Below, piece by piece: positions 42,575 through 63,986 of a stretch of 64,000 nucleotides of DNA. The translations under genes and the position numbers were made by a program. Below the pieces are notes generated by a model. The model saw only the letters and a program-made list of their open reading frames with translations, was not told where the DNA came from and did no database searches. Position 1 is the first letter of the stretch; every line of letters starts with the position of its first letter. The stretch comes from Sycon ciliatum (taxonomy: Eukaryota > Porifera > Calcarea > Leucosolenida > Sycettidae). The DNA is taken from contig NC_088645.1 in NCBI RefSeq assembly GCF_964019385.1, positions 11,144,792 to 11,208,791 on the forward strand. Direction: 5' to 3'.

Positions 42575-44842
42575 CACTCATTCTGCGTTGTTTTGCCTAG
42601 AGTTTCTTTGGATTAGACCTTTTTCAAATTTTCATTTTGATTCCATCGTCGAGTTTCATCCCTTGTATCTTAGGTTTTCTTCCTTTTTTCCATGTTCCAT
42701 TGTTTGAATAAACCGGTTTTGAACCATAAAGCAGGACACATAGATACAGGAACGTTGAAACATAATTACACAATATCATGTACACGTGCAAAGCACCACT
42801 CTATAGTAGTAGTCCATTTTTTTTCTCACTCCCTTCATGATGATCCCCAGTGATTTTCCTTCCAGTTCAACCCTCTATGAATTTGTAGATTGTACTGTTG
42901 AAGCAACGAACTGAAATGCATAAAAAACAACACAACACCAAAAAAGTTTGTGAATGAAAAATACTCCTGCGGAATATTTTAGAACTAAACAATTACAATA
43001 CGAACTGTGACTTCGATAGCACTTGAGGAAGAAGATGGCTGTTCCAATGAGTGGTTCTCCCTTGCAGGTTTTCAGAGTGGACTGTCGGGCATTCTCCCTG
43101 TGTTCTCCAGATGGCAGTCGAGTCAGTCAAGCATGATTGTATCTGTGGACGGGACGCATGAGTTCTAACGTTCTGAGCAGCCAGCATTTTCAAAACTCTA
43201 ATATGTTACGTAAAACGTCGGCGTAAAGACAAGAAACCTGATATCGATGAAAGTAAAATGAGTGCACTCAAACTACGAAAACAATGGAACACTATTTTAT
43301 GATTTTATCGTCTTTTTCATATGATAATCATCAGAAATCGTCATCACACTGAGAGTTGGACAACGGAGGGAAAAATATTTATGGTACCATAAAATGAACA
43401 TTTTTAGATCTAAAACTAAAACACATTGGGCACGGATGGGTTGATACTCACCGAAAAAACGTGTTGTTGGACATGCGAGATTCCGTTTGCTCCAAGTTCA
43501 TGAAGATCTCCTCGGACTCAGGACCATGAACGAATTCGACGGATCTGATGGAGCTCTGGATGGGCGTAGAAGGTACACGACCTCGGATATCCAAATCAAC
43601 CGCAGATTTGCATCCATGATGCAGTCCTTCATTGAGAGTAAATTGCGATCGTACAACTGCGGCGTGGACCTTGAGCTCCTCATTCCAATCTGTGATTCTC
43701 AATGCTGGCGCATTGCACCGTGCAGCTTTGTTCTCCGTGAAGATAGCTCCATCGATGCAGACTTTGCTGCAGTCAGAGATGAGGAGTGCAGCATTCGAGT
43801 AGTGGTTGTCCTTGAACAGTGTGTCGTGTACCACAACGGTGGTGTTTGGATCCAAGCACTCTATGGAAATCACCGCTTCTGAGACATTAAAACCTATGAA
43901 CGATGTGTTATGTATAATAACAATGACCTCTACGTGCTGGTAGTTCAGATTAATGCCCGAAACACCCCGCAGCAGTTCGTTCTGACCTTGGAAGATTGAG
44001 TTGAGAATATGGATCTGGATCGAGTGGGTCTCCAAGCCTGGAGCCCCGTCAAAAGTTACGAGATCGGGAATAGTTCCCTGCACATGAAAATGGCATTGAG
44101 CCACAGTAAGAGTGATTTCTGAACCGTCTCCTCCCACCAGAACTGAACCAACTACGTGCAACAATGACGTGCCTTCGCCAGTGAATTCACAGTTCTGAAA
44201 CATGACATCGACGGATGGATTTCTCAAGAGGACTTCGATTAGCAACCTTTTTCCTAGACACCTTTTGGACTGGAATATGATATCTACACAGCGTAATGAA
44301 AACAGACCAGAATCAGGCATCTCGAAGGAGAGCAGAGTACGCCTTCCATGTAGATCTATCACAGATTTCTGGCATCCAAACGAAGTGTCCGTTATAAGTG
44401 TTAGATTCGGCACAGAGCTGATTTGGAAGATTGGAGTTGCGGCGTCCTCATATGGATCAATCCTACACCCAGATGACGGGTGAGCTATCAGCTTCAAGGC
44501 AACGGTTTCCGATCTCGTATTTCGTGCTTCCTTTATGGCCTGTTCGATTGTGGAACATGCGCGCTCAATGCTTCGCCCACATCCAGGATACTTACTGCCA
44601 AATTCCCCGGCCTCACCGTCGAACGTGTAGCGGCTCCCATTGCTTCGGTAGGTGGCAAGGAATATCATCGTATCGTGGACGACAGTGCGCGGCGATTGCT
44701 CAGTGAACTGCTCGGCTAGCTTACCAGACTCACAGTCCCGGTGAAACGCGTACTGGTCACTGGTACTCACCGGAGCGCGGATACACTTGCCCGTGCTGGC
44801 AAGCATGAAAGCCAGAAAGGCAAGCCACACTCTCGGCCTGTC
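17210..44842 (-). CDS. Paralog 1: beta-helix, Cys-rich, seven-span-like membrane protein (10 exons, 1,436 aa)
   Basis: Exons: 43452-44842, 41938-42064, 38223-38396, 29101-29495, 28351-28654, 26347-26628, 25207-25596, 19492-19644, 18018-18682, 17210-17639. All introns are GT-AG, phases agree, and the total of 4,311 nt is divisible by three. The protein has a signal peptide (1-22), a beta-helix-like ectodomain (about 60-460), Cys-rich modules (507-1035) including SLCGRCLQGYW, about seven hydrophobic spans (1036-1360) and a cytoplasmic tail ending CIIL, a CaaX-type box. Beta-helix plus CGRC/CxxC plus multi-span proteins form large uncharacterised families in sponges and other early animals. A surface receptor or adhesion role is inferred. 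The next paralog lies 3.4 kb upstream in the same orientation. Exon joins need transcript proof. Confidence 0.8.
18018..18682 (-). CDS. Paralog 1 exon 9: multi-span membrane core
   Basis: 665 nt, phase 0 in, phase 2 out. Acceptor TATGTACCCAG, donor CG|GTAAGG. About five hydrophobic segments follow each other (LLLLQPMMLLFLFMMVRVLRSY, LLVRVMWFVLVYSYFVLVF, TILAGLIILLVIIPPPLILAIP, LLRRVAVAIISVM and others). The loop SIHLKGFIDEASSLYKDDRRWWASVNLLRR is almost identical in paralog 2 and resembles the FxDAYxGPYKDxxRYWxGLxLLxR motif I know from related proteins. It is probably a cytoplasmic re-entrant or interface segment. Confidence 0.88.
18683..19491 (-). other. Intron 8 of paralog 1
   Basis: 809 bp with GT-AG ends. 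No element or exon recognised inside. Confidence 0.6.
19492..19644 (-). CDS. Paralog 1 exon 8: CxxC and first membrane span
   Basis: 153 nt, phase 0 at both ends. Acceptor CTCCTTCAAG, donor ATTCAG|GTATGC. It encodes KCQHCS followed by a hydrophobic span (WYVVTTIVLTVASFLLMLRF) and FNFGLSPVLDSWMFLIQ. Paralog 2 exon 8 has HCYHCS and FNFGMSPVLDCWLFLIQ at the same places. Confidence 0.85.
20057..20500 (+). pseudogene. LINE reverse transcriptase fragment
   Basis: Open for 147 codons: WHKGLIPKLRAHGVSGSLLAW, SGVPQGSILGPLLFLTYVDDL, SLFADDTTVFA, then a frameshift. These are the palm motifs of LINE RT, with FADD catalytic. Upstream fingers and endonuclease are missing because of 5' truncation. Confidence 0.8.
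20873..23758 (-). CDS. LINE ORF2: AP endonuclease and reverse transcriptase, 961 aa, intact
   Basis: Starts at ATG 23758 immediately after the ORF1 stop (TAAATG, same frame). The endonuclease is at about 40-265 (IGFLNVCHLLNTKHDI, LAETFL, GGGLAAYV, GGVYRPPG, VGDFNVDV, TISDHFAL). The RT is at about 480-760 (NYRPISLLPIVSKILERVV, FAYRPLHSTEDAL, LVDMSKAFDKVKH, GVPQGSVLGPLLF, LFADDILLD). The usual C-terminal LFYRSLILPDMLYG...VLDKRCIRCVANQPFP segment follows. All motifs needed for target-primed reverse transcription are present. Confidence 0.93.
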   Translation of the reverse strand: MFCLNPHAAPFQPLNPHAPIFQPRNSCPTVNPLQHELIKSNLKIGFLNVCHLLNTKHDIEDYILSHKVDIMMLAETFLTTSVSDDILRIQNYTLVRRDRPTHGGGLAAYVRDHLRARIVKADTQVEMLMLEVSGQRSKVLLGGVYRPPGTPVQFWQDLTNALDTVISTLPTSPLVLVGDFNVDVSSRDSPQLNSLLHLCNSFDIKNQVDSPTRIGPQGSQTTLDLALVGDDHVNSCVVVPCTISDHFALALDLRLATSCTPTVRRGRNIARIDMGQFAHHLLNSDLENFCFARTEDEMWDMWLEKLVAALNTHAPIRLHRPRAPTRKSFPWKTPALHDLVQRRDAAHRRWKASPADPALRNVFTSARDEAKRMSRHLRAIYFRDLLAASQANARKTWQTINYLSGRNKSSVPPAVSVSQLSDQFSGVVSDPTRPLRLSAPLGPTKKECLEEFAPASVQEIAKLLSNIDVRKAAGSDQVPAAILKHCSPVLAPSLTILINASLASGVVPASLKIADVRPLFKSGDKAVAKNYRPISLLPIVSKILERVVHTRLCKFLSGNSLFPANQFAYRPLHSTEDALTLAVDRYLEAADQQRHTGLVLVDMSKAFDKVKHQILVTDLFQLGITSTALSWFMSYLTDRRQRVVLSNGQSSALSPCECGVPQGSVLGPLLFSIYTMEIEQITAPAHSQLFADDILLDAISQSVEFLNLTLSRSVSNLANFLEERGLILNPSKTHVLALHASRRQPLLLNIECNGNPLAQTTNARYLGLHLDTQLRWETQVATITRKTSQKLTALRAIRSCLTEQQALLFYRSLILPDMLYGSNAFFSVLSPHQRHQLSVLDKRCIRCVANQPFPSHTDPIYTRLGLIPIIQNAHCKLRLLMLRIHTARISNLLSKRLRRQTEGVTRINDPNAYVVPATRRVSGDCRPLVSAVKLWNALPQEFKSLACHRSFKRLLKVYFYG
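23759..23856 (-). pseudogene. LINE ORF1 C-terminal remnant
   Basis: Last 30 codons of ORF1: EPEFWPSNVRVREWRFKADSV then a short tail and TAA. It matches the ORF1 end of the LINE at 15-16 kb (FWPASVRVREWRF). The rest of ORF1 was lost by 5' truncation. Confidence 0.75.
24581..24970. mobile_element. Harbinger-type MITE, 390 bp, TAA duplication
   Basis: About 37-bp terminal inverted repeats: GGACGCGTTTGGTCGGTACG on the left and, inverted on the right, GGGTGCGTTTGGTTGGTACG. TAA occurs at 24578-24580 and 24971-24973. Three-base TAA/TWA target sites with G-rich ends fit PIF/Harbinger. No ORF. Confidence 0.8.
24977..25130. repeat. Three tandem copies of a roughly 52-bp unit
   Basis: The block GAAATCATCTCAAAC(T/C)TTGAG recurs at about 24978, 25029 and 25082, followed by similar GTACC-containing sequence. 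It lies between the MITE and exon 7. Confidence 0.8.
25207..25596 (-). CDS. Paralog 1 exon 7: Cys-rich juxtamembrane module with CGRC
   Basis: 390 nt, phase 0 at both ends. Acceptor CTTTCGCTCAG, donor CAG|GTATAG. It holds TCECSKL, CTKGRHLNIRSGYWAGN, PFEIAQCKNGLCFNHDWKYGEGQSC and SLCGRCLQGYWQT. The CGRC-GYW end followed by CxxC in the next exon is the Cys pattern of EGF/ephrin-receptor-like repeats next to the membrane in related multi-span proteins. Confidence 0.9.
25645..25775 (+). repeat. Dispersed repeat family R1, copy 1 (diverged)
   Basis: Shares GTGCAACAATT-AGGCACAACACTGA and ACATTCGACGACCTG-TACCTAGC with better copies near 30100-30250, 37960-38115 and 57780-57895. No coding capacity; lies in intron 6. 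Confidence 0.6.
26347..26628 (-). CDS. Paralog 1 exon 6
   Basis: 282 nt, phase 0 at both ends. Acceptor CCTGACACAG, donor AAG|GTAGTT. It shares LTGxALxGQPG...LLxxxKGxNSARxxxS...LEIPFxxRPCHKGF with paralog 2 exon 6, so this is a conserved ectodomain module, perhaps a beta-sandwich. No named domain assigned. Confidence 0.85.
26629..28350 (-). other. Intron 5 of paralog 1, with degenerate repeats
   Basis: Between exons 5 and 6. It contains CAGTAAACGCCCGATTAGTGCCCC at 27667 and several GAGAGGGCGCTATT-type blocks (27725-27770, 28165-28250) that look like the ends of a decayed element. A possible SINE block (CAGCCGACCAAGGGTCTAGG) lies at 27910-27930. No exon found. Confidence 0.5.
28351..28654 (-). 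CDS. Paralog 1 exon 5
   Basis: 304 nt. Acceptor CACAATGCAG, donor AGG|GTAAGT. It starts with one base completing an Arg codon, as does its partner in paralog 2 (63668-63986). Both encode a (S/H)WSLPWV/WYLPWV...LxLYPxxGExIxxxxDTxDSxxNxLSxSxSxxV segment. Conservation of phase and sequence confirms both exons. Confidence 0.85.
28655..29100 (-). other. Intron 4 of paralog 1, with GA-rich and GT-rich tracts
   Basis: Contains an imperfect (GA)n tract (28815-28980) and (GT)n (28985-29040) on the plus strand. No element ends visible. Confidence 0.7.
29101..29495 (-). CDS. Paralog 1 exon 4: Cys-rich ectodomain
   Basis: 395 nt. Acceptor CTCTCCCCAG, donor ATATCAG|GTAGGT; phase 0 in, phase 2 out. It encodes seven cysteines (PCSIQ, FICDS, STECNAY, AASCSG, VICTGSNFT, TECIKQ, KQCNGT), likely disulfide-bonded. 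Its partner in paralog 2 lies beyond the right edge. Confidence 0.8.
30060..30250 (+). repeat. Dispersed repeat family R1, copy 2 (left part)
   Basis: Runs to ATGCGCAAACCAACAGCC-TTCC-ACTTGGAAGG-TTCTAA, nearly identical to copy 3 (37960-38115). It is broken after TTCTAA by the Harbinger-type element and resumes with GTTATGAA at 31119. Confidence 0.75.
30251..31115. mobile_element. Harbinger-type non-autonomous element, 865 bp
   Basis: TAA at 30248-30250 and 31116-31118. Left end GGCCCCGGTCACTACGAA; right end, inverted, GGCCGCTGTCACACTGAG. The right part has short inverted blocks built on CGGCTGAAA/TTTCAGCC. No transposase ORF. It splits the R1 repeat copy, so it is younger than that. Confidence 0.7.
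31116..31255. repeat. R1 continuation and inverted R1 end
   Basis: After TAAGTTATGAA (the R1 continuation) the sequence CGTTGGACAAACTACGGATAAC is the reverse complement of the R1 start seen at 37965. The BEL/Pao element then splits this inverted end at TCCTT. Confidence 0.55.
31261..31584 (-). repeat. 3' LTR of the BEL/Pao element
   Basis: 324 bp, TGTCACGACG...GTGTGCACA on the minus strand, near-identical to 37409-37732. Confidence 0.95.
31585..31593 (-). promoter_or_regulatory. Polypurine tract
   Basis: GCGGGGGAG on the minus strand abuts the 3' LTR, the expected place for plus-strand priming. Confidence 0.75.
31694..31790. repeat. (GA)n microsatellite inside the BEL/Pao 3' region
   Basis: Nearly perfect GA repeat between the polypurine tract and the end of Pol. 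Confidence 0.95.
31829..32251 (-). CDS. Integrase C-terminal domain of BEL/Pao Pol (after the in-frame stop)
   Basis: Same frame as Pol beyond the TGA at 32252-32254. It starts at the codons for DDYLADL and holds DDVVLIRDDMPRGSWRLGRIV, the chromatin-binding-like tail common in BEL/Pao integrases. A Pro/Ala-rich end follows, with a stop at 31829. Confidence 0.85.
   Translation of the reverse strand, partial: DDYLADLRNSHTRKLRQARVTASEQPAVDDVVLIRDDMPRGSWRLGRIVALHTSKDMEIRSATVITAEKTEVKRPLSLLYPICPAANSEANNNSTAPDTHTTGQADLPVPAAVAPPSRPQRAAAKKQRQTLRQLIGSELV
32252..35317 (-). CDS. BEL/Pao Pol: reverse transcriptase, RNase H, integrase
   Basis: About 1,020 codons in a frame shifted by one base from Gag-protease. 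RT: VVYDASAK, AISGDVEKAFLQIGL, VPFGVVSSPYLL, IYVDNLFLG (a YVDN variant of the catalytic YxDD). RNase H: HVFSDASGLAYGAVAYL, FLWSDSTTVLHWL, NPADLPSRG. Integrase: H2C2 zinc region (HPITQFIINDCH...CLTCRKHHG) and DDE core (THVGLDYFGPLLV, SENAPQF, YNPPISPWMGGFYERLVRT). It ends at a TGA at 32252 that interrupts the C-terminal domain. Confidence 0.92.
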   Translation of the reverse strand: MGERFANSISYAEGRYAVSWPWRDSHPPLPTNYGLAFGRLKAQVRRLEAHPELLDRYDTVIQDQLDRGMIEDVPRGFTTNQIHYLPHHSVLKPTATTTKLRVVYDASAKCSEKLASLNDCLHAGPNLVPDLCGILLRFRLSPVAISGDVEKAFLQIGLHSHDRDVTRFLWLHDASSSATPDNIRQLRFCRVPFGVVSSPYLLAATIQHHLSAADTTDSDLVSRNIYVDNLFLGANSGTEAIAIYDATKRLFSVASMNVREWSSNSAEFLSSIPEPDRAKGTIHKCLGMLWDTEHHTLHIAPVSAVSKSVTTKRSILRHTAQFFDPLGLQSPVLVGAKILLQDLWKLNVGWDDDLPQDIICRWCDIAAQLELAASTKCPRFISAPRASDAQFSLHVFSDASGLAYGAVAYLTTTFDDQHTSNLLISKSRVAPVASPTISRLELMAALLGVRLIQFVRRELPLTFSSTFLWSDSTTVLHWLASSDKLPVFVNNRIDAIRAVPDVAYRYVRSADNPADLPSRGVSVPSLQASSLWWHGPHFLATADHHAEPALDHHVNVAAGEGPSSTSEIPAPVSQPTESTGPDTELAHEMKKKPDAHHEQKKTCDEPPFGIDCARFSSFSALVRVSALCLRFLSRLRPQGGKSFGVDSSCNSEVKVAKIMWLHHAQQNLSDVSAVENCKKHSPKDKLRLFLDENRLIRCRGRLENAELCYQAKYPVLIPQTHPITQFIINDCHLMTMHGGVAHTLSRLRYEYWLPRGRATVKSFITKCLTCRKHHGGPYRTPDMAPLPSARATRSIPFTHVGLDYFGPLLVRHQPSTKKVWVLLVTCMATRAVHLELVADVTTEEFLLAFRRFVSLRGCPEEVVSENAPQFILAKSVLDVAFEEMATSDDVLSYLSRAGVKWHYNPPISPWMGGFYERLVRTVKRSLKKVVGRALLTVSQLTTILMEVSAVVNSRPLVYVDNDLQEILTPSHFLCLSATTGGVQPTADDGDPDHIEVPTAAQNLLSVWKKGQRTLDQFWRVW
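35263..37272 (-). CDS. BEL/Pao Gag and aspartic protease
   Basis: ATG at 37272 (MPKKAVTTG); the TTG nine codons earlier is not a likely start. The N-terminal half is a helical, Gln-rich Gag. Three CCHC knuckles follow (CVFCSSEAHFSDEC, CFKCLRSGHSVHDC, CFYCHNPAHHSSLC; about residues 345-415), then an A17-type aspartic protease with ILFDTGSTKTYI (near residue 465). In this family Gag and Pol are normally one frame. Here the frame leaves the Pol frame near 35360 and stops at 35263. Confidence 0.9.
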   Translation of the reverse strand: MPKKAVTTGTQIMRRAKIAQLQGSIDELVKEAELLLSKEGGQGADELSPEHVDSDPKKLSTLVDCIVEELYAYDEACDALASVLDSETLEGSDEALQTEICDVVAYSVRIRGSIVECKRSPQYRAQTNRPEAATTSTSSPSSTKSTGSAGIKQETSMVDLSSIQKSIGDLVRTQSITHSQHQQVLQSQEDLIKQHQLVVQQMQASSPQPQPAPTSSVKLPKFETPTFSGDFLKWAEWLHDALEVPLRSLTALGENVNQAVFVAMITNKLPRTTLAALELKKGPQSWTVSDLRAAVANFIIANEAADRLSQPPKKSHESPSASASGQSLVASASATSKAKPKRVCVFCSSEAHFSDECNKYTTVEARKSVAKQWCFKCLRSGHSVHDCSSKRRCFYCHNPAHHSSLCPDKFTAASTQRQASTMSPNAQSFKPKPATSTVANADHQIMMQTAVAPFLSSKLKPINGRILFDTGSTKTYITQAYRDQLDLPTIGNETLSLATFGNNKRKSTVYAKVSLTMQCKDGSTRAIQASVLPNITAPIARCPLASSFPLLQSLPLAEPLTSSAEPMVVDVLIGLDHYYDIIGKDRTELSGGLVLLDSVLGFICTGSLPVPATTEAQSCLAHQTDTDPEFDLRKFWSTESLVLLTIRRRKILWVSASPTPSPMPRVGTR
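37388..37405 (-). promoter_or_regulatory. Primer binding site complementary to tRNA-Phe
   Basis: Minus strand TGGTGCCGAAACCCGGGA starts three bases inside the 5' LTR. It is the perfect complement of the CCA-bearing 3' end of the common animal tRNA-Phe (GAA), recalled from family knowledge. It would prime minus-strand DNA synthesis. Confidence 0.85.
37409..37732 (-). repeat. 5' LTR of the BEL/Pao element
   Basis: 324 bp and same ends as the 3' LTR. Contains the presumed promoter and polyadenylation signal (AATAAA-like runs not assigned). Confidence 0.95.
37738..38222. repeat. R1 dispersed repeat, copy 3, in intron 3
   Basis: 37890-38125 carries the fullest R1 copy: GTCCAACACTAACGACTATAAG, GTGCAACAATTAGCACAAAACTG, ATGCGCAAACCAACAGCC and TTGGAAGGTTCTAAGTTATGAA. 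The left 37738-37775 continues the inverted copy split by BEL/Pao (TTTCAAATTTAGTCTTTAGCCC matches the inverse of 37900-37925). Confidence 0.65.
38223..38396 (-). CDS. Paralog 1 exon 3
   Basis: 174 nt, phase 0 at both ends. Acceptor CACTGTAG, donor GAA|GTAAGT. It encodes 58 residues (ITNLRHMVVAKSFIWENATEQW...YQDYGLCSSKALSTE) with one N-glycosylation-type site. No domain is recognised; supported by splice sites and phase. Confidence 0.75.
38805..39136 (-). repeat. tRNA-derived SINE, copy 1
   Basis: On the minus strand the 5' end (right side, near 39136) reads GCAGGCACAGTGGGTTGG (A box) and GGTTCAAGTCCTGC (B box), about 40 bp apart, i.e. an internal pol III promoter. A tRNA-unrelated body follows. 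It stands in tandem with copy 2. Confidence 0.8.
39150..39502 (-). repeat. tRNA-derived SINE, copy 2
   Basis: About 90% like copy 1 along its whole length, including the A box and B box. Right end at GCAGGCAGGCACAG. Confidence 0.8.
39750..40690. mobile_element. TIR element T1, copy A (about 940 bp)
   Basis: Ends CTTCCTCCGTATACAAAAACTTCGTG and, inverted on the right, CCTTCGTATACAAAAACTTCGTG. The interior is colinear, inverted, with copy B (54709-55633). Short frames around 40140-40520 are shared between the copies but match no transposase I recognise. Confidence 0.7.
40849..41855. mobile_element. TIR element T2, about 1 kb, non-coding
   Basis: Ends GGCACCGGCGGATTATGC and, inverted on the right, GGCTCCGGCGGATTATGC, with TA on both sides. 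GCATAAT-type blocks recur near both termini. No ORF. Confidence 0.65.
41938..42064 (-). CDS. Paralog 1 exon 2
   Basis: 127 nt. Acceptor TTCCCCAG and donor CAG|GTAAGG. It starts with one base that completes an Arg codon from exon 1 and ends in phase 0. It encodes IKCVGGDFQAVQSKIFIEG...CPGIYPWILQQAEVHISQ with two cysteines. Good splice sites on both sides and matching phases support it. Confidence 0.75.
42301..42357. repeat. (ACACAT)n microsatellite
   Basis: Nine to ten perfect hexamer units. Confidence 0.95.
42486..42573. repeat. (GT)n microsatellite
   Basis: Nearly perfect dinucleotide repeat of about 88 bp. Confidence 0.95.
43452..44842 (-). CDS. Paralog 1 exon 1: signal peptide and beta-helix ectodomain
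   Basis: The first in-frame ATG (44842) gives MDRPRVWLAFLAFMLASTGKC, a good signal peptide; the upstream GTG at 44884 is not needed. After a Cys-containing start, repeated strands follow (LLHVVGSVLVGGDGSEITLTVAQCHF, VSEAVISIECLDPNTTVVVHDTLF, NAALLISDCSKVCIDGAIFTENKA). This pattern fits a right-handed parallel beta-helix. The donor is CG|GTGAGT, phase 2. Confidence 0.85.
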
Positions 44843-45966
44843 CATCTCACCTTGAAATGGGCGGCAGGCTAAACTCTCATCCACGAGGGAATTAATACAT
44901 TTGCGCGAACATTATAGTTTCTCACATTACAAGTAATAGTTAGTTTATTGGAGAAGATATGAATGAATCATGGTGTTACTCGCTGCTACTTCAGAGCACA
45001 CATACAGACCGGCGACAGTTTACCACCTACCCACTCCACTATGCGATCACACATGGGAGCAAGAAATATTACATAAATACATGTACGATGTAGATGCAAT
45101 CTTGTACCTTCGGAATGATACCAGCTAGGGACCTGGGTTGTTAATTAAGCATACTCCCGTGGAACAAAGAACATGTATGCTATAGTGTCGAAGCAAGTCG
45201 GGTGGGAAAAACAAACAGGTGGCTGCCAGAAAGATGTGATAATGATTTCACCCACGAGTACACATTACATGCGCAGCTTGCTTACACGCGCATCAAATGA
45301 GTCTACGTGTATATTCTCTTCGCACCACTTCCAAGTGATATCCTTTCAAACATTGCTCTTGCTGTGCAGATGCTACCTGTCAGCCCCATAGAGTAGGTGC
45401 ACCTCGCACCAGCCCCATCACAAGTTTACGCGGGGACGTCCGCCTAACACTTTAAAAATGTATCTGTATTTTAGGCCCAGCTGCCTTCGAGACCTCTTCA
45501 GATAAGCCCTCGACAGAAACCAATGGAGTAAAATGTGCGCAGCCATTTTGTCTAGTAGAGCAACATGACTGTATTCATCAATCAGTCAATGTCTGTAACG
45601 ACCAAAAAACATCGGACATGGCCAATATTTCGATTTCGCTCAAAGCTGCCTCGTTTTATCCCTGGGTGGACCATATTCATCCACCAGGACAGTTTTTTAT
45701 TTTTATTTTTTTTATTTTTTTATTTTATTTTATTTTTTATGAAAGTGCACATGCCTACATATAGAATGGAAGAGAAAAACAACAACAACATCAAGAGAAC
45801 ATAGGGGACTACAATGGGCGTGTAGGTGCTATTGAGCTGTGCCGGTGAGGTGAAGTGCGCTCCCCCGACCAATGGTCTCGGGATCAAGGCGCACATCACG
45901 CACCATGGGGGAAAGGGAGAGAAGAAAGACTGTGTGTGAAGAGTGAGAACCTGAGAGCCAGACAAT

Positions 45967-46009
<43 letters not shown>

Positions 46010-48228
46010 CCTTCGATATTGGGCAAAGTCAAAAATCGATTAAAAAACTCACTGAATCAAGGTACAAGAGCAAGGGGTCAATGCTGCTCACAACTACGCC
46101 GCGCAGCCAAACCAACTACGTTGCATGTTCGCACACCGCTCCAAGTTACCAAGTAATGTTAGGCAATCCAACTCGCGACGGGCGACTTGCTGAGTCCCTC
46201 GAACGAATGGATCAATTCAGTGCGTCCAATGGCGGCCATAATATAGGCCATCCGCAAGGGCCTGTAGTGGCGAGGTTACGTCTTGACGTTTGGAGTAGAC
46301 CACCACCAATACAGGGTTTTATCCCCTCTCGACTTGTTTCTCGTTGTTTTGCGATGATTCTTGTTCTACAACCACATTCGTCTTGGCATGGAAATCTCGT
46401 CATCGAAAATGAGACTGAAGTGTCTCTTCAATTTGAAGAAATTGCATTCCTTTATTGTGTACTTGTGCGTGTGTGCCCTGGGTCCAGAATTCCATGTACT
46501 TATTCCTTTGAGAGCCCCATACTTGAATGCGCTGTGAACGACGCAAATGCAAAAGTTTACCTAGTATACATGTATGTAATGCCGCTTGGCCAACTTTAAA
46601 GGAGAAACTGCAACGTGTGAGCAGGTACATGCTCTGTGCAGAAACTCACGGAACAACTGTTAGTATAGCAAACTATTGCGTGGGTGCATAAGACTATTCG
46701 TATTACTCAATCTACCGATAGAACTGTTTCGTTCTTTCTGGACTAATCAGCGCAGCACAGAGAAAATGAGGCCGAAACTTGTAGCAATCAAAAATACAAG
46801 TAAATGTTCCAAAAGCCAGATTTAAACCAGGCCCGAACGTACCTTGCCAGAGTGCTCAAACAGGAAAATCAGTGAGCTCTGCATAACGCAAACAGCAACG
46901 CCACTACCCCCACACGAGAGTGCTCAACTGCTACTATTCTGATCAGATTTTTTGATATCAGCCACGTAGTGTCAACAAGCAAGAGATCAACGTTGCTGGG
47001 CAGATCCCTATCTCAGCCAATCAAACTGGCAATGAAAAGGAGAAACAATTTTGAAACGAGTGAATGCATGCTCCAAGATAAACGACACACTTGACATACA
47101 TATGCCACGTAATATCAAAGAAGAAGAGATACGGGGAGAAGAGGATGCACTCTGAGGTATTGGGTGCTCTCCATGCTATTCAAGTACGAGTAGAAGGCAA
47201 AATGCTTTGTTTTGATTTGGTGTATTGCTTCTAGGAACATTATGGGTGCGCATCAAAACCATCAAATGTCAAAGGAAGACTTCATACGCCTTTTAAAGGT
47301 GTACAGAAGCTCGGCTCTTTGAGTACAGAGTGGAGAGAGCAATGATTCTATTCTGCTGGGATCATATCAATGGACTAGCAATAAGTAAGAATATGCGCGA
47401 TGAACAGAGGTGGGTGTAAAAAATCCTAATACGCAGTGAAAGAATACATGGGTGCTCGGCGTTAATGTGAGTGTCTACAAATGTAAGAATGAGATAATAA
47501 TTTTAAATTATGCAGTTCGAAACTCCGCACAAATCTCAGAGACAAAATTTGTATTTGTATTTTGCATTTATGGATTCTCCACAGGCCTAAGCCTAAATCG
47601 AGGGAGTCTCCGTCAACAGCTTATGAAAAAGAAGAAGCTGAGGGGAGAAATAAAAAAAAGATAGAATGATGCGGGGTGGTAATGATTTAGCACATTGCTC
47701 TATGAAAATTAATGAGATATTCGACTACTTCACACCTAGCTCTAACACATCTCTACTGCGGACTCACATCCATTTTTCTTCTGCTTTTTGTACCATAATG
47801 ATTTGCCAGTATCCGAAAGGTATTTTAATACTTGTAGTAGTAGTAGTACGGTAGTAGTATTTATCATTTTCCTTAGGTATATCCAACAGGCCTATGGCCT
47901 TCTTGCAGAGTGTCAAAGGAGAAATTGTAAACAGCTAGCGCGAAAAACAGTCAAGGTACACTGGGATCGTATGATAGCGGGTTGTGCATTAAAGCGGTCA
48001 GCACCAATACAGACTGTAGAGGCCTGGCCAGGACATGAATGGGGGGGGGGGTGGGGGGGGGGCAGTGGGGTGGAGAAAGAGACTACTGAATGTTTGGCGT
48101 CTGGTTTTGGAGGTAATATGGGCAACATCATGTCAGGTCGTGAAGATTTGGGAGATGAGGGCACTGCCAAGGGACATGTATAGCTGTATTCGAAATTTGT
48201 GTACACATTACACGTCATTTACCAGAAC
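44843..48228. other. Intergenic region between the two paralogs
   Basis: Should hold the paralog 1 promoter and the paralog 2 3' UTR. Seen: a T-rich start of a possible minus-strand SINE (45694-45960), (GA)n (45971-46002), a decayed hammerhead relative (46720-46805), a poly-G run (48041-48062). A 172-codon plus frame (46081-46599) has no recognisable domain and is not called as a gene. ATTAAA on the minus strand near 47825 could be a paralog 2 poly(A) signal. Confidence 0.5.
46720..46805 (-). ncRNA. Decayed hammerhead-containing repeat
   Basis: Aligns over about 85 bp with 8482-8570. The core reads CTGATTA instead of CTGATGA and stem II no longer pairs fully; GAAAC is kept. Probably inactive. 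Confidence 0.55.

Positions 48229-63986
<15,758 letters not shown>

Larger units (their letters stand above)
42065..43451 (-). other. Intron 1 of paralog 1, with microsatellites
   Basis: Contains (CATACA)n at 42301-42357 and (GT)n at 42486-42573. Nothing else recognised. Confidence 0.7.

Noticed and set aside
44843..44884. Extension of paralog 1 exon 1 upstream to 44884
   Set aside because: That codon is GTG; the ATG at 44842 gives a proper signal peptide.
46081..46599. 172-codon plus-strand frame between the paralogs
   Set aside because: No domain, repeats or splice support; composition looks random.
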